Assembly: GCA_964627195.1 (NCBI GenBank)
Contig: CAZVJU010000005.1
Span: 1 to 64,000 of the forward strand
Source of the DNA: CAZVJU01 sp964627195
GTDB lineage: Bacteria; Patescibacteriota; Microgenomatia; UBA8517
Reading direction: 5' to 3'
Length of the DNA stretch: 64,000 nt
The notes beneath the pieces are model-generated. The model was given only the letters and a program-made list of their open reading frames with translations. It did no database searches and had not been told where the DNA came from. Shown piece by piece: positions 1 to 8,378 of the stretch (the stretch's first letter is position 1; each line of letters starts with the position of its first letter). Both the position numbers and the translations under genes were made by a program.

Positions 1-187
1 GATTCTGATTTTTTCATAGTAAAATCATTTACTATCCGCCTGTATTTTACAATAGATTCGAGAAAACAGTAATTTCTAATTGCTGATGAATCGAAACTAG
101 TGCCAAGATTTTCTTTTAGAAGCTTGAAAAGTCACTTAAGTGAAAGATCTTACTGCGTACATACTTGAACCTAAAGCGAGGCAGGTG

Positions 188-625
188 TTAACTTTTTATT
201 TTTGATAAATCAGTGAGGATTTGGGCGGCGTGAACTTTTGGATCGACTTTGTCATACACTTTTTCAATAACTCCTTTTGGGTTAATCAAAAAAGATACTC
301 TTTTTGCAAAAATAAACCCCGTTGCCCCGTATAAGTTAATTACTTTTCGTCCGCTGTCTGATAAAAGTGTAAAAGGCAAAGAATATTTTTCGGAAAACTT
401 TTTGTGTGAATCCACGCTGTCCGCACTCACTCCTATTATTTTCACTATCTTTTTCAGCATCTCAAAATTGTCTCTTAGGGAACAGGCCTCTTTGATACAA
501 CCGGAAGTAAAATCTTTGGGATAAAAATACAAAAGTACCCAGTTGCCCAAGTAATCGGAAAGTTTATGGTTCTTTCCGGTTTCATCCGGAAGAGTAAAAT
601 TGGGTGCTACATCTGCCTTTTTCAT
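188..625 (-). CDS. bcp: Thioredoxin-dependent peroxiredoxin (Bcp/PrxQ)
   Basis: Reduces hydrogen peroxide and organic peroxides with thiol electrons in the cytoplasm. The 145-residue protein has the AhpC/TSA fold signature FYPKDFTSGCIKEAC: the peroxidatic Cys is C43 and the resolving Cys is C48, the C-x4-C spacing of the atypical 2-Cys PrxQ class. The usual TPGC has become TSGC. Length is typical (about 150). The open frame could extend 3 codons to a TTG, but the ATG at 625 is the natural start. It stands alone between repeat-rich spacers, so no operon partner is evident. Family assignment is secure; the physiological reductant is not visible here. Confidence 0.93.
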   Translation of the reverse strand: MKKADVAPNFTLPDETGKNHKLSDYLGNWVLLYFYPKDFTSGCIKEACSLRDNFEMLKKIVKIIGVSADSVDSHKKFSEKYSLPFTLLSDSGRKVINLYGATGFIFAKRVSFLINPKGVIEKVYDKVDPKVHAAQILTDLSKIKS

Positions 626-637
626 TCTTATCAAATT

Positions 638-706
638 TTACTCCACTTCCGGGCCTAGAGCGAGTTCTCCGCCTTTGTTATGCTCAGGCTCAGTGAGAAG
701 CTGGAT
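638..706. repeat. Short dispersed repeat, copy 1
   Basis: The spacer between two minus-strand genes contains GCTCAGGCTCAGTGAGAAGC and the following GGAT at 682-706. This recurs with two mismatches at 4228-4252. Shorter relatives with the tail GCTAAATTTGCCAGAAA occur near 7690 and 9514. Confidence 0.55.
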
Positions 707-709
707 ATT

Positions 710-967
710 CTAGGTTTTTGTTTGCTTCACCCCTCCATGATTAATAATTACTGAAGGTCTGCCGTGTTTAAGACTAATCCCGCCGGTTCTAATTTTACAT
801 TCCGGACAAAAAACATCAGTATCATTTAGTGAACCAACCACACCGATATGGTCAACTCCAATTTTATCAATGTAGCATTTCATCAAAAACCCTGGCTTTT
901 CTTTTCTATACTTACCGAATACTAGGTGACCGTTTTTACAGTAAACATCAATTACTTTTGAAGCCAT
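710..967 (-). CDS. Small zinc-ribbon-like protein
   Basis: An 85-residue protein of unknown function. Cysteines at C10, C31, C54 and C57 (the last two as CPEC) and a possible ligand at H14 suggest a small zinc-binding domain, which is inference from spacing only. There is no signal peptide or membrane segment. The C-terminal half is basic and glycine-rich (GGISLKHGRPSVIINHGG). It lies between bcp and a divergent methyltransferase gene with its own spacer. I do not recognise a named family. Confidence 0.6.
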   Translation of the reverse strand: MASKVIDVYCKNGHLVFGKYRKEKPGFLMKCYIDKIGVDHIGVVGSLNDTDVFCPECKIRTGGISLKHGRPSVIINHGGVKQTKT

Positions 968-1097
968 TCTGATTGGTATTTTACTACATTAATATCCTTA
1001 ATTTAGGATTTAACGTAGCCGGCTCCAACCCTTAACCTAAAGCGAATTTTCTGCATCTGAATTTATCAGTATCGTATTTTGCGACCTAATGACTTAG

Positions 1098-1103
1098 TAT
1101 AAT
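1098..1103 (+). promoter_or_regulatory. -10 box of a leaderless promoter
   Basis: TATAAT ends 8 nt before the ATG at 1112, so transcription should start at or within two bases of the start codon. No Shine-Dalgarno sequence is present. Confidence 0.6.
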
Positions 1104-1111
1104 ATATATAA

Positions 1112-1855
1112 ATGTCAGATTTAACAGAAGTTAGTGAACTTAATCCCACCCTCGACTATGCATATTCTTATGCTCATAAAGAGTTGAAAACGTTTTCTGT
1201 AGCAGATTCTATCGGGAAACTGAGAGAAAAAGTTGCACCATTACGATTTAAATTGGCAGCGAGAGCAATTACAAAAGAGCTGAGTTTAAATGGGGGTGAG
1301 AGGGTGCTTGAAGTTGGAAGTGGATTGGGTTTATTAGGCAAAGCTATTAAAGAAGAAATGGGTGGAGATGTTGAGTATTTTGGGCTTGAGCTTGCCTTTA
1401 ATCCTGCGAGCAAAAGCACAGATAATCTAATTGAACCAGTACAAGCAAGTGCTGTTAACCTGCCCTTTCCAAATGAGGCTTTTGACTCGGTGGTTTCAAC
1501 AGATGTTTTTGAGCATATCCCAAAAGCAGATATTGCAGTTGAGGAAATATATAGAGTTTTAAAACCGGGCGGTAAGGCATTTATAGTTATTGCCGATCCG
1601 TCCGAAGCAAGATTTAATTATGTTGGTGATCACATAAACCGAACAGGGGAGGTATCCGATATTAAATATTGGGAAAAACTTCTGGAAGAGAAGGGTTTTA
1701 AGATGTTAACTGAGAACTCAAACAAATATAGAAATAGAGACTGGAGAAAAATATTTAACTTACCCTTTTTAATTAGGTTTAAAAATAAATCAGGTTTTGC
1801 TTGTGCCTTCAATCCTGTAAATAGACCTGGAACGTATGTTATGGAAAAACCTTAA
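1112..1855 (+). CDS. Class I SAM-dependent methyltransferase
   Basis: A 247-residue Rossmann-fold methyltransferase. Motif I LEVGSGLGLLG (residues 66-76) binds SAM, an acidic strand end follows (YFGLELAF), then the post-I region STDVFEHIPKAD and YRVLKPGG typical of Methyltransf_11. The substrate cannot be told. The C-terminal segment is basic (NKYRNRDWRKIFNLP). It appears monocistronic, with a consensus -10 box immediately upstream and no ribosome-binding site. A role in surface glycan or small-molecule methylation is possible but unsupported. Confidence 0.85.
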   Translation: MSDLTEVSELNPTLDYAYSYAHKELKTFSVADSIGKLREKVAPLRFKLAARAITKELSLNGGERVLEVGSGLGLLGKAIKEEMGGDVEYFGLELAFNPASKSTDNLIEPVQASAVNLPFPNEAFDSVVSTDVFEHIPKADIAVEEIYRVLKPGGKAFIVIADPSEARFNYVGDHINRTGEVSDIKYWEKLLEEKGFKMLTENSNKYRNRDWRKIFNLPFLIRFKNKSGFACAFNPVNRPGTYVMEKP

Positions 1856-1968
1856 TAGGTTGGTAAGTTTCTGAAACTGGATTGATAAAATTCACTAGAT
1901 TTCGGATATAAGATTTAGTGTTCAGAATTTATGATGTAAGAAGATTTTGATAGAGGCGGAAGTTTTCG

Positions 1969-2595
1969 TCAATTAAATCTGGTGGATAACTTTATAAAAG
2001 AGAAGTTTGATAAATCAAACCAAAAAGACGGGCCGACTTTTCCTTCTTTATAATCCGCATTAACAACAATTAATCCAATACCGCCCCAGCCTGTTACGTC
2101 AGTAATTATAAGTTCCGGATACTTTTCATAAAAAAGCTTTGTAATTTCAACTCCCTTGTCATCGTCTTGTATATTTTTGCCGTCCGTTCTGAGAACTAAA
2201 TACTCGGGCTTGTCAGAGGTTCCGGTTTTCAGAAAGACATATTTATTATCAGGAGAAAAAGTGTTATACGGTATCAATATCGTCCTACCCGAACTTGAAT
2301 CTGCCGAATATATTTGAACGGGGGTTTCATTCGTATCGGTTGTAGTGAAAAATATTTGGGAAATAATATCCGTCTTTCTAACGTTTTTAACGGTCAGAGT
2401 CATTTTCCCATTGGGAGAAAGAACGTCTTCTTTAGTCTCTGATTGGGTTATTTGCTCAAGTGTGCTCGAAGCAAAGCTCTCTTTAAGCGGTGTACTCTCC
2501 TTTATCCTGAACGAAGACCAAAATACCAAACCCGCTGTTACTAAGGTTGTAGCTAATATAAAAGTTAAGATAGAAATGTTACGGCGCTTCTCCAT
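1969..2595 (-). CDS. Membrane-anchored hypothetical protein
   Basis: A 208-residue protein with an N-terminal basic patch and one membrane span (residues 8-28), then an extracytoplasmic domain with repeating short beta-strand stretches (DNKYVFLKTG, KPEYLVLRTDG) that recall beta-propeller-like blades. The function is unknown. It starts 17 nt inside the end of the upstream L,D-transpeptidase gene, so the two are probably co-translated and the protein may act at the envelope with it. Confidence 0.65.
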   Translation of the reverse strand: MEKRRNISILTFILATTLVTAGLVFWSSFRIKESTPLKESFASSTLEQITQSETKEDVLSPNGKMTLTVKNVRKTDIISQIFFTTTDTNETPVQIYSADSSSGRTILIPYNTFSPDNKYVFLKTGTSDKPEYLVLRTDGKNIQDDDKGVEITKLFYEKYPELIITDVTGWGGIGLIVVNADYKEGKVGPSFWFDLSNFSFIKLSTRFN

Positions 2596-3274
2596 ATATT
2601 GTTATTAGTGTTCCTGTACCGTCCTTGGCAGAAGCCGACTCGTTTTCGGCGGTAGGAGGATTTGCCCAGTAATAGAGCTTTTGCGCATCAATTATCCTCA
2701 TGTTTACACAGCCATGACTCATTGCGTGGCCGAAATTATTATGCCAGTAAGTGCCGTGAAGGGAAAATCCCCGGGATCCTGCAACTTCGGAATTGGAAAA
2801 AAACATTATATAAGGAACGTTCGGCAAATAATAATAGTCGGCGCCCTGTCCTCCGGACATTTTAGCCACGCGGATTTTACTCCAGATGGTAAAATCCCCG
2901 GTCGGAGTGGGAAACCATTTTCCCGAGGAGATCTTGGTTTCCATAAAAAAAACGTCTCCGTCGTAAGCTTTTAAGGTCTGGTTGGTAAGATCGACATAAA
3001 TATGCTTATCGGAGGCAGGAGTTGTAGTTCCTAAAACTTTAGGTTCTTGCGAGAGAAGTGAAAGATCAATTTTCGGAGGGACGATTTCTTCCCCGTTAAA
3101 TATGGCTTTTTCATCATTATTTACCGAAAGCTCTAAACTTTCCTTACAACTTAAAGTATTTGCGCAGGGAAGATTTTTAACGGCTATTTTCAGTATAAAA
3201 AAGCCTAAACCTATTAGTGCTATGAAAATTCCTACATAAAGAAAAAAGGGAATTTTAGCTTTTTTGCGGGCCAT
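2579..3274 (-). CDS. L,D-transpeptidase (YkuD domain)
   Basis: Forms 3-3 peptidoglycan cross-links or attaches proteins to peptidoglycan outside the membrane. The 231-residue protein has an N-terminal transmembrane anchor (residues 8-29), a linker, and a YkuD domain from about residue 90 beginning IYVDLTNQTLKAYDGD. The catalytic motif HGTYWHNNFGHAMSHGCVNMR carries the conserved His and the nucleophilic Cys in SHGCVNMR. Length and order match the family. It is followed with overlap by a membrane-anchored protein of unknown role. This is direct evidence for a peptidoglycan-containing envelope. Confidence 0.93.
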   Translation of the reverse strand: MARKKAKIPFFLYVGIFIALIGLGFFILKIAVKNLPCANTLSCKESLELSVNNDEKAIFNGEEIVPPKIDLSLLSQEPKVLGTTTPASDKHIYVDLTNQTLKAYDGDVFFMETKISSGKWFPTPTGDFTIWSKIRVAKMSGGQGADYYYLPNVPYIMFFSNSEVAGSRGFSLHGTYWHNNFGHAMSHGCVNMRIIDAQKLYYWANPPTAENESASAKDGTGTLITIYGEAP

Positions 3275-3720
3275 GTTTCAGATTAGCAAAAATTTACAAA
3301 TAAATCTAATGCTAATTGAATACCACATACCATGCTAAGTATGTCAAATCCGATTTACCTGACGGAAGGAGTTTCCATGGCAAATTTGAAAATTCATATG
3401 TCGTTGAAAAGTTCTCGATAACTTTGGTAACAAAATCCTTTTCACTTAATCAAACTTCGCGAAAACCGTGGACTTTTAGTCCATGGATGAAGCGAAGCAG
3501 TGAAGAAATGGTTCGACAAGCTCACCATCCTGAGCAAAGCCGAAGGACTCTTCGAGCCTTGGCGAGAAAACCGAGGGTTCTTAACCCTCTGTTGTTTATT
3601 TTCAATTATGACGGTAAAAATTTGTCCCTCGACATTACTGAATCCAACTCCTGAAGAAACCAATTTTAGTTGTAAGTTAAGGAGACAATTTAAATACACT
3701 TCTGGTTGAATGTGCCGAAT
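3275..3720. repeat. Repeat-bearing spacer with palindrome and VRQAHHPEQSRR-type repeat
   Basis: This 446-base spacer has no convincing gene. It holds a hairpin at 3466-3486 (arms CCGTGGACT and AGTCCATGG, loop TTT) followed by ATGAAGCG. At 3511-3550 is an element beginning GTTCGACAAGCTCACCATCC whose plus-strand reading gives VRQAHHPEQSRR, a phrase I know as a translation artefact of an intergenic repeat in metagenomic genomes. Open frames across it are repeat translation. Confidence 0.6.
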
Positions 3721-4188
3721 CTAAATCGAAGACAATGTTTTTCTGACTTCGTAGTAACCGTTTTTATCTTCTACTTCATACCCGTTTTTGGAGTAAAATT
3801 GCGGGAGCCACGGTCTTTCGACTAAATCTAAGGGGACCAGAAGTCCCCATATAGTATTTGCTCGGAATGTTCTTGCATCTTCTTCTGCATATTTTAAGAA
3901 GTTTGTCCCAATTCCACGTCTCCGGAAAAGCTCCCAGATAATGACATCGCATATTTTTACGCTTCTGAGCGTTTCCTGATAATCCCCGGAATTTGGGTCC
4001 AACCTTGATACAATAGTAAATTGGCTATTAAGAAGTCCATATTTAATACGACCGGATGAAGCAATGTAATATACTCCTTGTTTTACTTCAGGTAGATATA
4101 AATCCGGGTGCATTTCAAAGGCTGAACTGGTGTAAGTAATTTCTAGATCATCTGGGATTTCATGACCTCTAACTAGTCTTTCCGTCAT
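3721..4188 (-). CDS. GNAT-family N-acetyltransferase
   Basis: Transfers an acetyl group from acetyl-CoA to an amine; the substrate is unknown. The 155-residue protein carries the acetyl-CoA loop in the form IIWELFRRRGIGTNFLKYAEEDA (R-R-x-G-I-G core) and a C-terminal FYSKNGYEVEDKNGYYEVRKTL typical of the last GNAT strands. The open frame extends 17 codons further upstream, but that part translates the dispersed repeat at 4190-4260, so the ATG at 4188 is taken as the start. Confidence 0.82.
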   Translation of the reverse strand: MTERLVRGHEIPDDLEITYTSSAFEMHPDLYLPEVKQGVYYIASSGRIKYGLLNSQFTIVSRLDPNSGDYQETLRSVKICDVIIWELFRRRGIGTNFLKYAEEDARTFRANTIWGLLVPLDLVERPWLPQFYSKNGYEVEDKNGYYEVRKTLSSI

Positions 4189-4194
4189 AGTGAA

Positions 4195-4264
4195 GCGAAT
4201 TTTACTCTCCTGCCTTCGACTTGGAAAGCTCAGGCTCAATGAGAAGCTGAATTTGCCAGAAATT
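4195..4264. repeat. Short dispersed repeat, copy 2
   Basis: GCTCAGGCTCAATGAGAAGC followed by TGAATTTGCCAGAAATT at 4228-4264 matches the copy at 682-706 (2 mismatches over 25 bases). The leading TTTTACTCTCC also recurs at about 9500. Confidence 0.55.
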
Positions 4265-4281
4265 AATTAGATTTAAGAAGA

Positions 4282-5639
4282 TTACAAAACAATTTCCTGA
4301 TTTAAGACCGGAAGGGTTACATCTTTGATACCCAATTCTTCGGAAATCTTTTTGGCAAATGAAGTACGGGCTGCGTCTTCTCCGTGTGTAATAAATATCT
4401 TCTTAATACCTTTAATGTGCTTTAACCACTTTAGAAGTTGTGCCTGGTCGGCATGGGAACTCATGCTTTCTGTATGAGTAACAGCTGCTTTTACATCGAT
4501 AGTAATGTCATCGATAGCCACTTTTTTGTTGCCTTCCAAAAGCTCCCGGCCCAGTGTTTCTTCTCCTTGGTAGCCGACAATAAATAACCGGGTTGAGGGC
4601 ATTGGCAAGTAGTATACGGCGTGTCCCAGGATTCGCCCGCCGGTCATCATTCCGCTNNNNNNNNNNCGGCAATAATTGCCTTGGGTCCTGCTTTATCATG
4701 TATGGCTTGACTTTCTTCCCGGCTATTAATGATTTCAAGCCTCGGAAAGTCAAAAGGGTTACCGAATTTTAAGTCATCTTGGATATGGGAGTTAAATAAT
4801 TGTGAAAACTGGAGGTAGTTGAGCGTTGCCTTTTGGGCCATCGGACTATCCAGGTATATAGGAGTTTCGGCTAGGACTTTACCCGATTTTTTCAGATGCT
4901 TGATAAGGTGCAGGAGTTCCTGTGTCCTGTCCAGAGAAAAAGCGGGGATGAGAAGTGTCCCGCCTGAATTTTCAATTGCAGTGATTTCGGATTGTAAAGC
5001 TTCCGAGGAGTCCGACTTCGGATGCACTCTATCGCCATATGTTGATTCGATAACTACCACATCTGCGAAGTCAATATACTCGGTCTTTTGAACCAGATCT
5101 TCGGGAGAATTACCAATGTCCCCGGAAAACACTATTTTTGTAAATTTAGGGGTGGCATTTTTGTCCTCTATTTCGCAACTTGCAGACCCGAGGATATGGC
5201 CGGCATCACGAAAGGCAACTCTGAAATCTCCTATCTGAATTGGAATACGATAGTCGATGGTTTTGAAAGTTTGAATTATTTGTATAGCTAGATTTTCGTC
5301 ATACAGAATCTCTTTATCATCCTGCCTTGCCACTTTCGCACTATCCAAAAGTGAGAGCTCGGTCAGATCCCGGGTCGCTGGAGACATCCAAATACTTCCC
5401 CTAAAGCCTTTTGGTATGAGGATCGGAAGCCTGCCGCAGTGGTCGAGATGTGCGTGGGTAAGAATGGCTCCTACAAGTCCTCTGCAATCATAGTCGAAGG
5501 GTTCGTAATTTAGTCGGTCAATATCGGGTTTTCCCTGAAACATGCCGAGATCAATTAGAATTGATTGGCCGGACGAACCAGTCAGAACATAGGAAGATCC
5601 GGTCACTGTGCCTGATGCCCCCAGAAATTTAATTTTCAT
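4282..5639 (-). CDS. MBL-fold/beta-CASP metallohydrolase (RNase-like), interrupted by an assembly gap
   Basis: A predicted zinc-dependent exo/endoribonuclease of the CPSF/YsmB type. The N-terminal MBL motif THAHLDHCGRLP supplies metal ligands, with later ligands in DAGHILGSASCE and SGDIGNSP. The beta-CASP region follows (VVIESTYGDR), then the C-terminal RMMBL segment (SMSSHADQAQLLKWL, ITHGE). A ten-N run at 4657-4666 falls between KAIIA and MMTGGRI. Family members read AIIA-x-SG-MMTGGR here, so about 2 real bases would restore the frame, and the apparent break into two frames is an assembly artefact. The ATG at 5639 follows GGATAGG. Confidence 0.88.
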
Positions 5640-5726
5640 CCTATCCACTTTACAGTATTGAAGTTATAAAAAAAATAGATTAAAGGAAGTTATACAAACA
5701 CCAACGATATAAGATGTACCCAAAGA

Positions 5727-7562
5727 TTAAGCGGCTAAAAATTGATCGTTTGCCTTTCTTGAAATCCGTCTTCTTTCCAGATCTGTTAAATGCTTTTTTC
5801 TCAAGCGAAGTGATTTCGGGGTAATTTCCAAAAGCTCGTCTTTTTCCAGAAAATCCAAAGACTGCTCAAGTGAGAGGATTGTCGCCGGGGTTAACTTAAT
5901 TGCTATATCGGCAGTACTCGATCTCATATTGGTAAGTTTTTTGCCTTTACAGACATTTACCGAAATGTCTTCATCTTTGGAATTAACCCCGACTATCATG
6001 CCTTCGTAAACTTTAGTCCCAGGACTGACAAACGTTAGCCCTCTGCCTTGGGCATTTTCCAAGCCGTAGGAAAGTGTCTCTCCGCCCTGGCTTGCAATTA
6101 ATGCACCTCTGCGCATTTTGGGCAGAGTTTTACCCAACTTGTCGTAGCCCACGATTTCCGAATTAAAGACAATTGTTCCTTTTGTCTGGGTGAGAAGATA
6201 ACTCCGCAGTCCTATAAGAACTCTGGTTGGTGCGTGATAAATGAATTCAGTTTCTTCCCCGTTAATTGGTTCCATCTTTAGTAATTTTGCCAGTCTTTTG
6301 CCGAACTCTTCGGTTATAACTCCTATAAATTCTGCAGGCACAATAACGGAAACTTCTTCAATCGGTTCCATGGTTATGCCATCTACCTCACGAAGTATTA
6401 CTTCTGGTTTAGCAACCTCGAGCTCAAAGCCTTCGCGTCTTAATGTTTCCAGAAGAATTGCTAAATGTAACTCCCCCCGCCCTGAAACAGCGAATTTGCC
6501 ATTTCCTGTTTTTTCTACCCGAAGAGAAAGATTATTTTCAAGTTCCTTCAGAAGTCTTTCTTCGATTTGTCTTCCTGTATTAAAAGTTCCTTCCCGGCCT
6601 GCGAACGGGGAAGTATTTGCTCCGACCACTATATGAAGCGTGGGTTCGCTTATTACACCATGAGGAAGGGGGTTAGGGTCACTAGGGTCCGTGACAGTAC
6701 TACCGATCTTTACATCATCAATACCTGAAAAGGCAACAATCTCGCCCGCTTCCGCTTCTTCTGTCTCCACTCTCTTCAGGCCTTCAAAAACAGTAATTTT
6801 TTCTATCGTCCGTATTTTTGTTGGTTCGTCCGTCAGAATCACTTTTATGCCTTTTTTAATAACCCCGCTAAATATTTTGCCGATAGCAATCCTACCCAAA
6901 TGGGTATCATAGTCCAATGAACTTATACTTATTTTAAAACTGCCGGCCTTATACTGAGGTGGAGGAACCTTCGAGAGAATGGTTTCGAGAAGGGGGGTGA
7001 TGTTGCCTTGGGACGCCGGATTTTCAGGCATTTTGTCAAAGACAACTCCCTTTCTGCCGATCGCGTATAAAACGGCAAAATCAAGCTGTGATTGATGGCT
7101 CGCTAACTCTAAAAATAACGATTCAACTTTATTTAGTGCAAATTCAGGCCGTGCTAATTTTTTGTCGATTTTATTGATAACGACAATTATTTTTAACCCT
7201 AAACTAAGTGCTTTTTTGAGGACAAACCTGGTTTGGGGCATGGGACCCTCAGCTGCATCGACTATTAAAAGCGCACCGTCTGCCATACCAAGAGTTCTTT
7301 CGACCTCACCGGAAAAATCAGCATGTCCCGGGGTATCAATAATGTTTATTTTTGTATCTTTGTAGACTATTGAGCAGTTTTTTGCCAAAATTGTTATTCC
7401 ACGCTCACGCTCAAGCTCATTACTATCCATTATTTGTGTTTGGCCCATTTCTTCTTGGTTATCCCGAAACACATGAGTTTGCTTCAATAGAGCATCGACC
7501 AGGGTTGTTTTGCCATGATCGACATGGGCAATTACAGCGATATTTCGGATGTTTTTTTGCAT
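5727..7562 (-). CDS. typA: Ribosome-associated translational GTPase TypA/BipA
   Basis: A 611-residue translation-factor GTPase that binds the ribosome and helps 50S assembly and stress adaptation. The G domain is at the N terminus: G1 AHVDHGKTT (residues 12-20), G2 in the RERGITI segment, G3 DTPGHADF, G4 NKID. It is followed by EF-Tu-like domain II, EF-G-like domains III and V (VGANTSPFAGREG, SRGELHLAILLETLRREGFE), and the TypA-specific C-terminal domain. Length matches the family. It appears monocistronic, with an unusual hairpin leader directly upstream. Confidence 0.97.
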   Translation of the reverse strand: MQKNIRNIAVIAHVDHGKTTLVDALLKQTHVFRDNQEEMGQTQIMDSNELERERGITILAKNCSIVYKDTKINIIDTPGHADFSGEVERTLGMADGALLIVDAAEGPMPQTRFVLKKALSLGLKIIVVINKIDKKLARPEFALNKVESLFLELASHQSQLDFAVLYAIGRKGVVFDKMPENPASQGNITPLLETILSKVPPPQYKAGSFKISISSLDYDTHLGRIAIGKIFSGVIKKGIKVILTDEPTKIRTIEKITVFEGLKRVETEEAEAGEIVAFSGIDDVKIGSTVTDPSDPNPLPHGVISEPTLHIVVGANTSPFAGREGTFNTGRQIEERLLKELENNLSLRVEKTGNGKFAVSGRGELHLAILLETLRREGFELEVAKPEVILREVDGITMEPIEEVSVIVPAEFIGVITEEFGKRLAKLLKMEPINGEETEFIYHAPTRVLIGLRSYLLTQTKGTIVFNSEIVGYDKLGKTLPKMRRGALIASQGGETLSYGLENAQGRGLTFVSPGTKVYEGMIVGVNSKDEDISVNVCKGKKLTNMRSSTADIAIKLTPATILSLEQSLDFLEKDELLEITPKSLRLRKKHLTDLERRRISRKANDQFLAA

Positions 7563-7578
7563 AATCTTCCAATAAAAA

Positions 7579-7605
7579 ACCCGACCTCCTTGTACTTAAT
7601 CGGGT
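7579..7605 (-). terminator. Terminator-like hairpin in the typA leader
   Basis: On the minus strand the arms ACCCGA and TCGGGT enclose a 15-nt loop containing AAGGAGG. A TTTTTA run follows, only about 12 nt before the typA start codon. The stem is short, so it could be an attenuator, a 5' stabiliser, or the end of a short transcript. Confidence 0.5.
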
Positions 7606-7614
7606 AATACGCGT

Positions 7615-7623
7615 ATTATATCA
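7615..7623 (-). promoter_or_regulatory. Extended -10 promoter of typA
   Basis: On the minus strand TGATATAAT is a perfect extended -10 box. Transcription would begin near 7608, just before the leader hairpin. Confidence 0.6.
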
Positions 7624-7744
7624 GATTGAAGGACTTGCTCCCAGTTCGGTTGGTGTAATGCCAGTAGGTTTTATTTCAGCCATAGAGGAAAGCTAAATTT
7701 GCCAGAAAAAGGTATTTCTTGTACGCTTATGTCAGAATAATTTC

Positions 7745-8053
7745 ATGAAGATTAATATTAGACTAATTTATCTGTATTTGTTTTCTGCAGTTGGTTTAAT
7801 TGTGAGTGTTATTGGCAGTGTTCGCCTGGTTGATTTGGGACTGAAAGTAATAGTTTTCGGAGGCGCAGACAAATATGAATATTACCCGACTAGGGTTGAG
7901 GACGAAACCCAAAATCAGGAAGAGCAGAAGTTGTTTCAGGAAAGAGAGGTAACAAGGCAAAGACAAAGAGATCTCTCAGCTTCGCTTGCGATGATTGTTG
8001 TAGGTTTTCCCCTGTATCTTTACCATTGGAAAACTATTCAAAAAGAAAATTGA
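7745..8053 (+). CDS. Two-span membrane protein, unknown
   Basis: A 102-residue protein with membrane spans at about residues 7-27 and 79-95. They are separated by a charged Glu/Gln/Arg-rich stretch (NQEEQKLFQEREVTRQRQRD) likely to be helical. Similar small membrane proteins with the phrase GLIVSVIGSVRLVDLGLK are, as far as I recall, common in CPR genomes without assigned function. It is convergent with the PspC gene. Confidence 0.6.
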   Translation: MKINIRLIYLYLFSAVGLIVSVIGSVRLVDLGLKVIVFGGADKYEYYPTRVEDETQNQEEQKLFQEREVTRQRQRDLSASLAMIVVGFPLYLYHWKTIQKEN

Positions 8054-8076
8054 CGGAACTTCGGCTACGGAAGACG

Positions 8077-8274
8077 CTACTCCTCGGGAATTATGAACCA
8101 ACAAAGTAGATATGGAATAAGACCGGGGATACCTCCGGGGATTAAAATAAAAATCCAGAAAACTCTGACAACGGTCGGATCAATATTGAAGTAGTTAGCA
8201 ATTCCCAAACATACTCCGGCGAGTTTTCTGCCTTTTTTGGGTCTAACCAATCTTTTAATACTTGTTGTCGCCAT
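8077..8274 (-). CDS. PspC-domain membrane protein
   Basis: A 65-residue protein consisting only of the PspC domain. A basic N terminus (KRLVRPKKGRKLAGVCLGIANYF) leads into the DPTVVRVFWIFILIPGGIPGLIPYLLCWFIIP membrane segment that defines the family. PspC proteins sense or respond to membrane stress and in Proteobacteria act with PspB and PspA. No partner gene is nearby, so a specific role cannot be inferred. Confidence 0.9.
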   Translation of the reverse strand: MATTSIKRLVRPKKGRKLAGVCLGIANYFNIDPTVVRVFWIFILIPGGIPGLIPYLLCWFIIPEE

Positions 8275-8342
8275 ACAGACTTATTTTACACTTCTAAAAC
8301 TAAACTGTAAAAAATGTTTTCCGAATAGAAAATTGGAAACTC

Positions 8343-8369
8343 TTGACAAAATAAGACAAAAGCTATAAA
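8343..8369 (+). promoter_or_regulatory. Promoter of the homocysteine S-methyltransferase-like gene
   Basis: TTGACA at 8343-8348 and TATAAA at 8364-8369 are separated by 15 bases. The ATG lies at 8379, giving essentially no untranslated leader. Confidence 0.5.
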
Positions 8370-8378
8370 AGGTTAGAA

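Noticed and set aside
1..187. Gene fragment at the left edge
   Set aside because: No sustained open frame with protein-like composition was seen; the stretch appears intergenic.
3316..3654. A 112-codon plus-strand open frame
   Set aside because: It translates a palindrome and a known-style intergenic repeat, has no domain character, and overlapping frames on both strands are equally open.
4282..5639. Frameshifted MBL hydrolase pseudogene
   Set aside because: The break coincides with a ten-N run; both sides match the family and about 2 bases would restore the frame.
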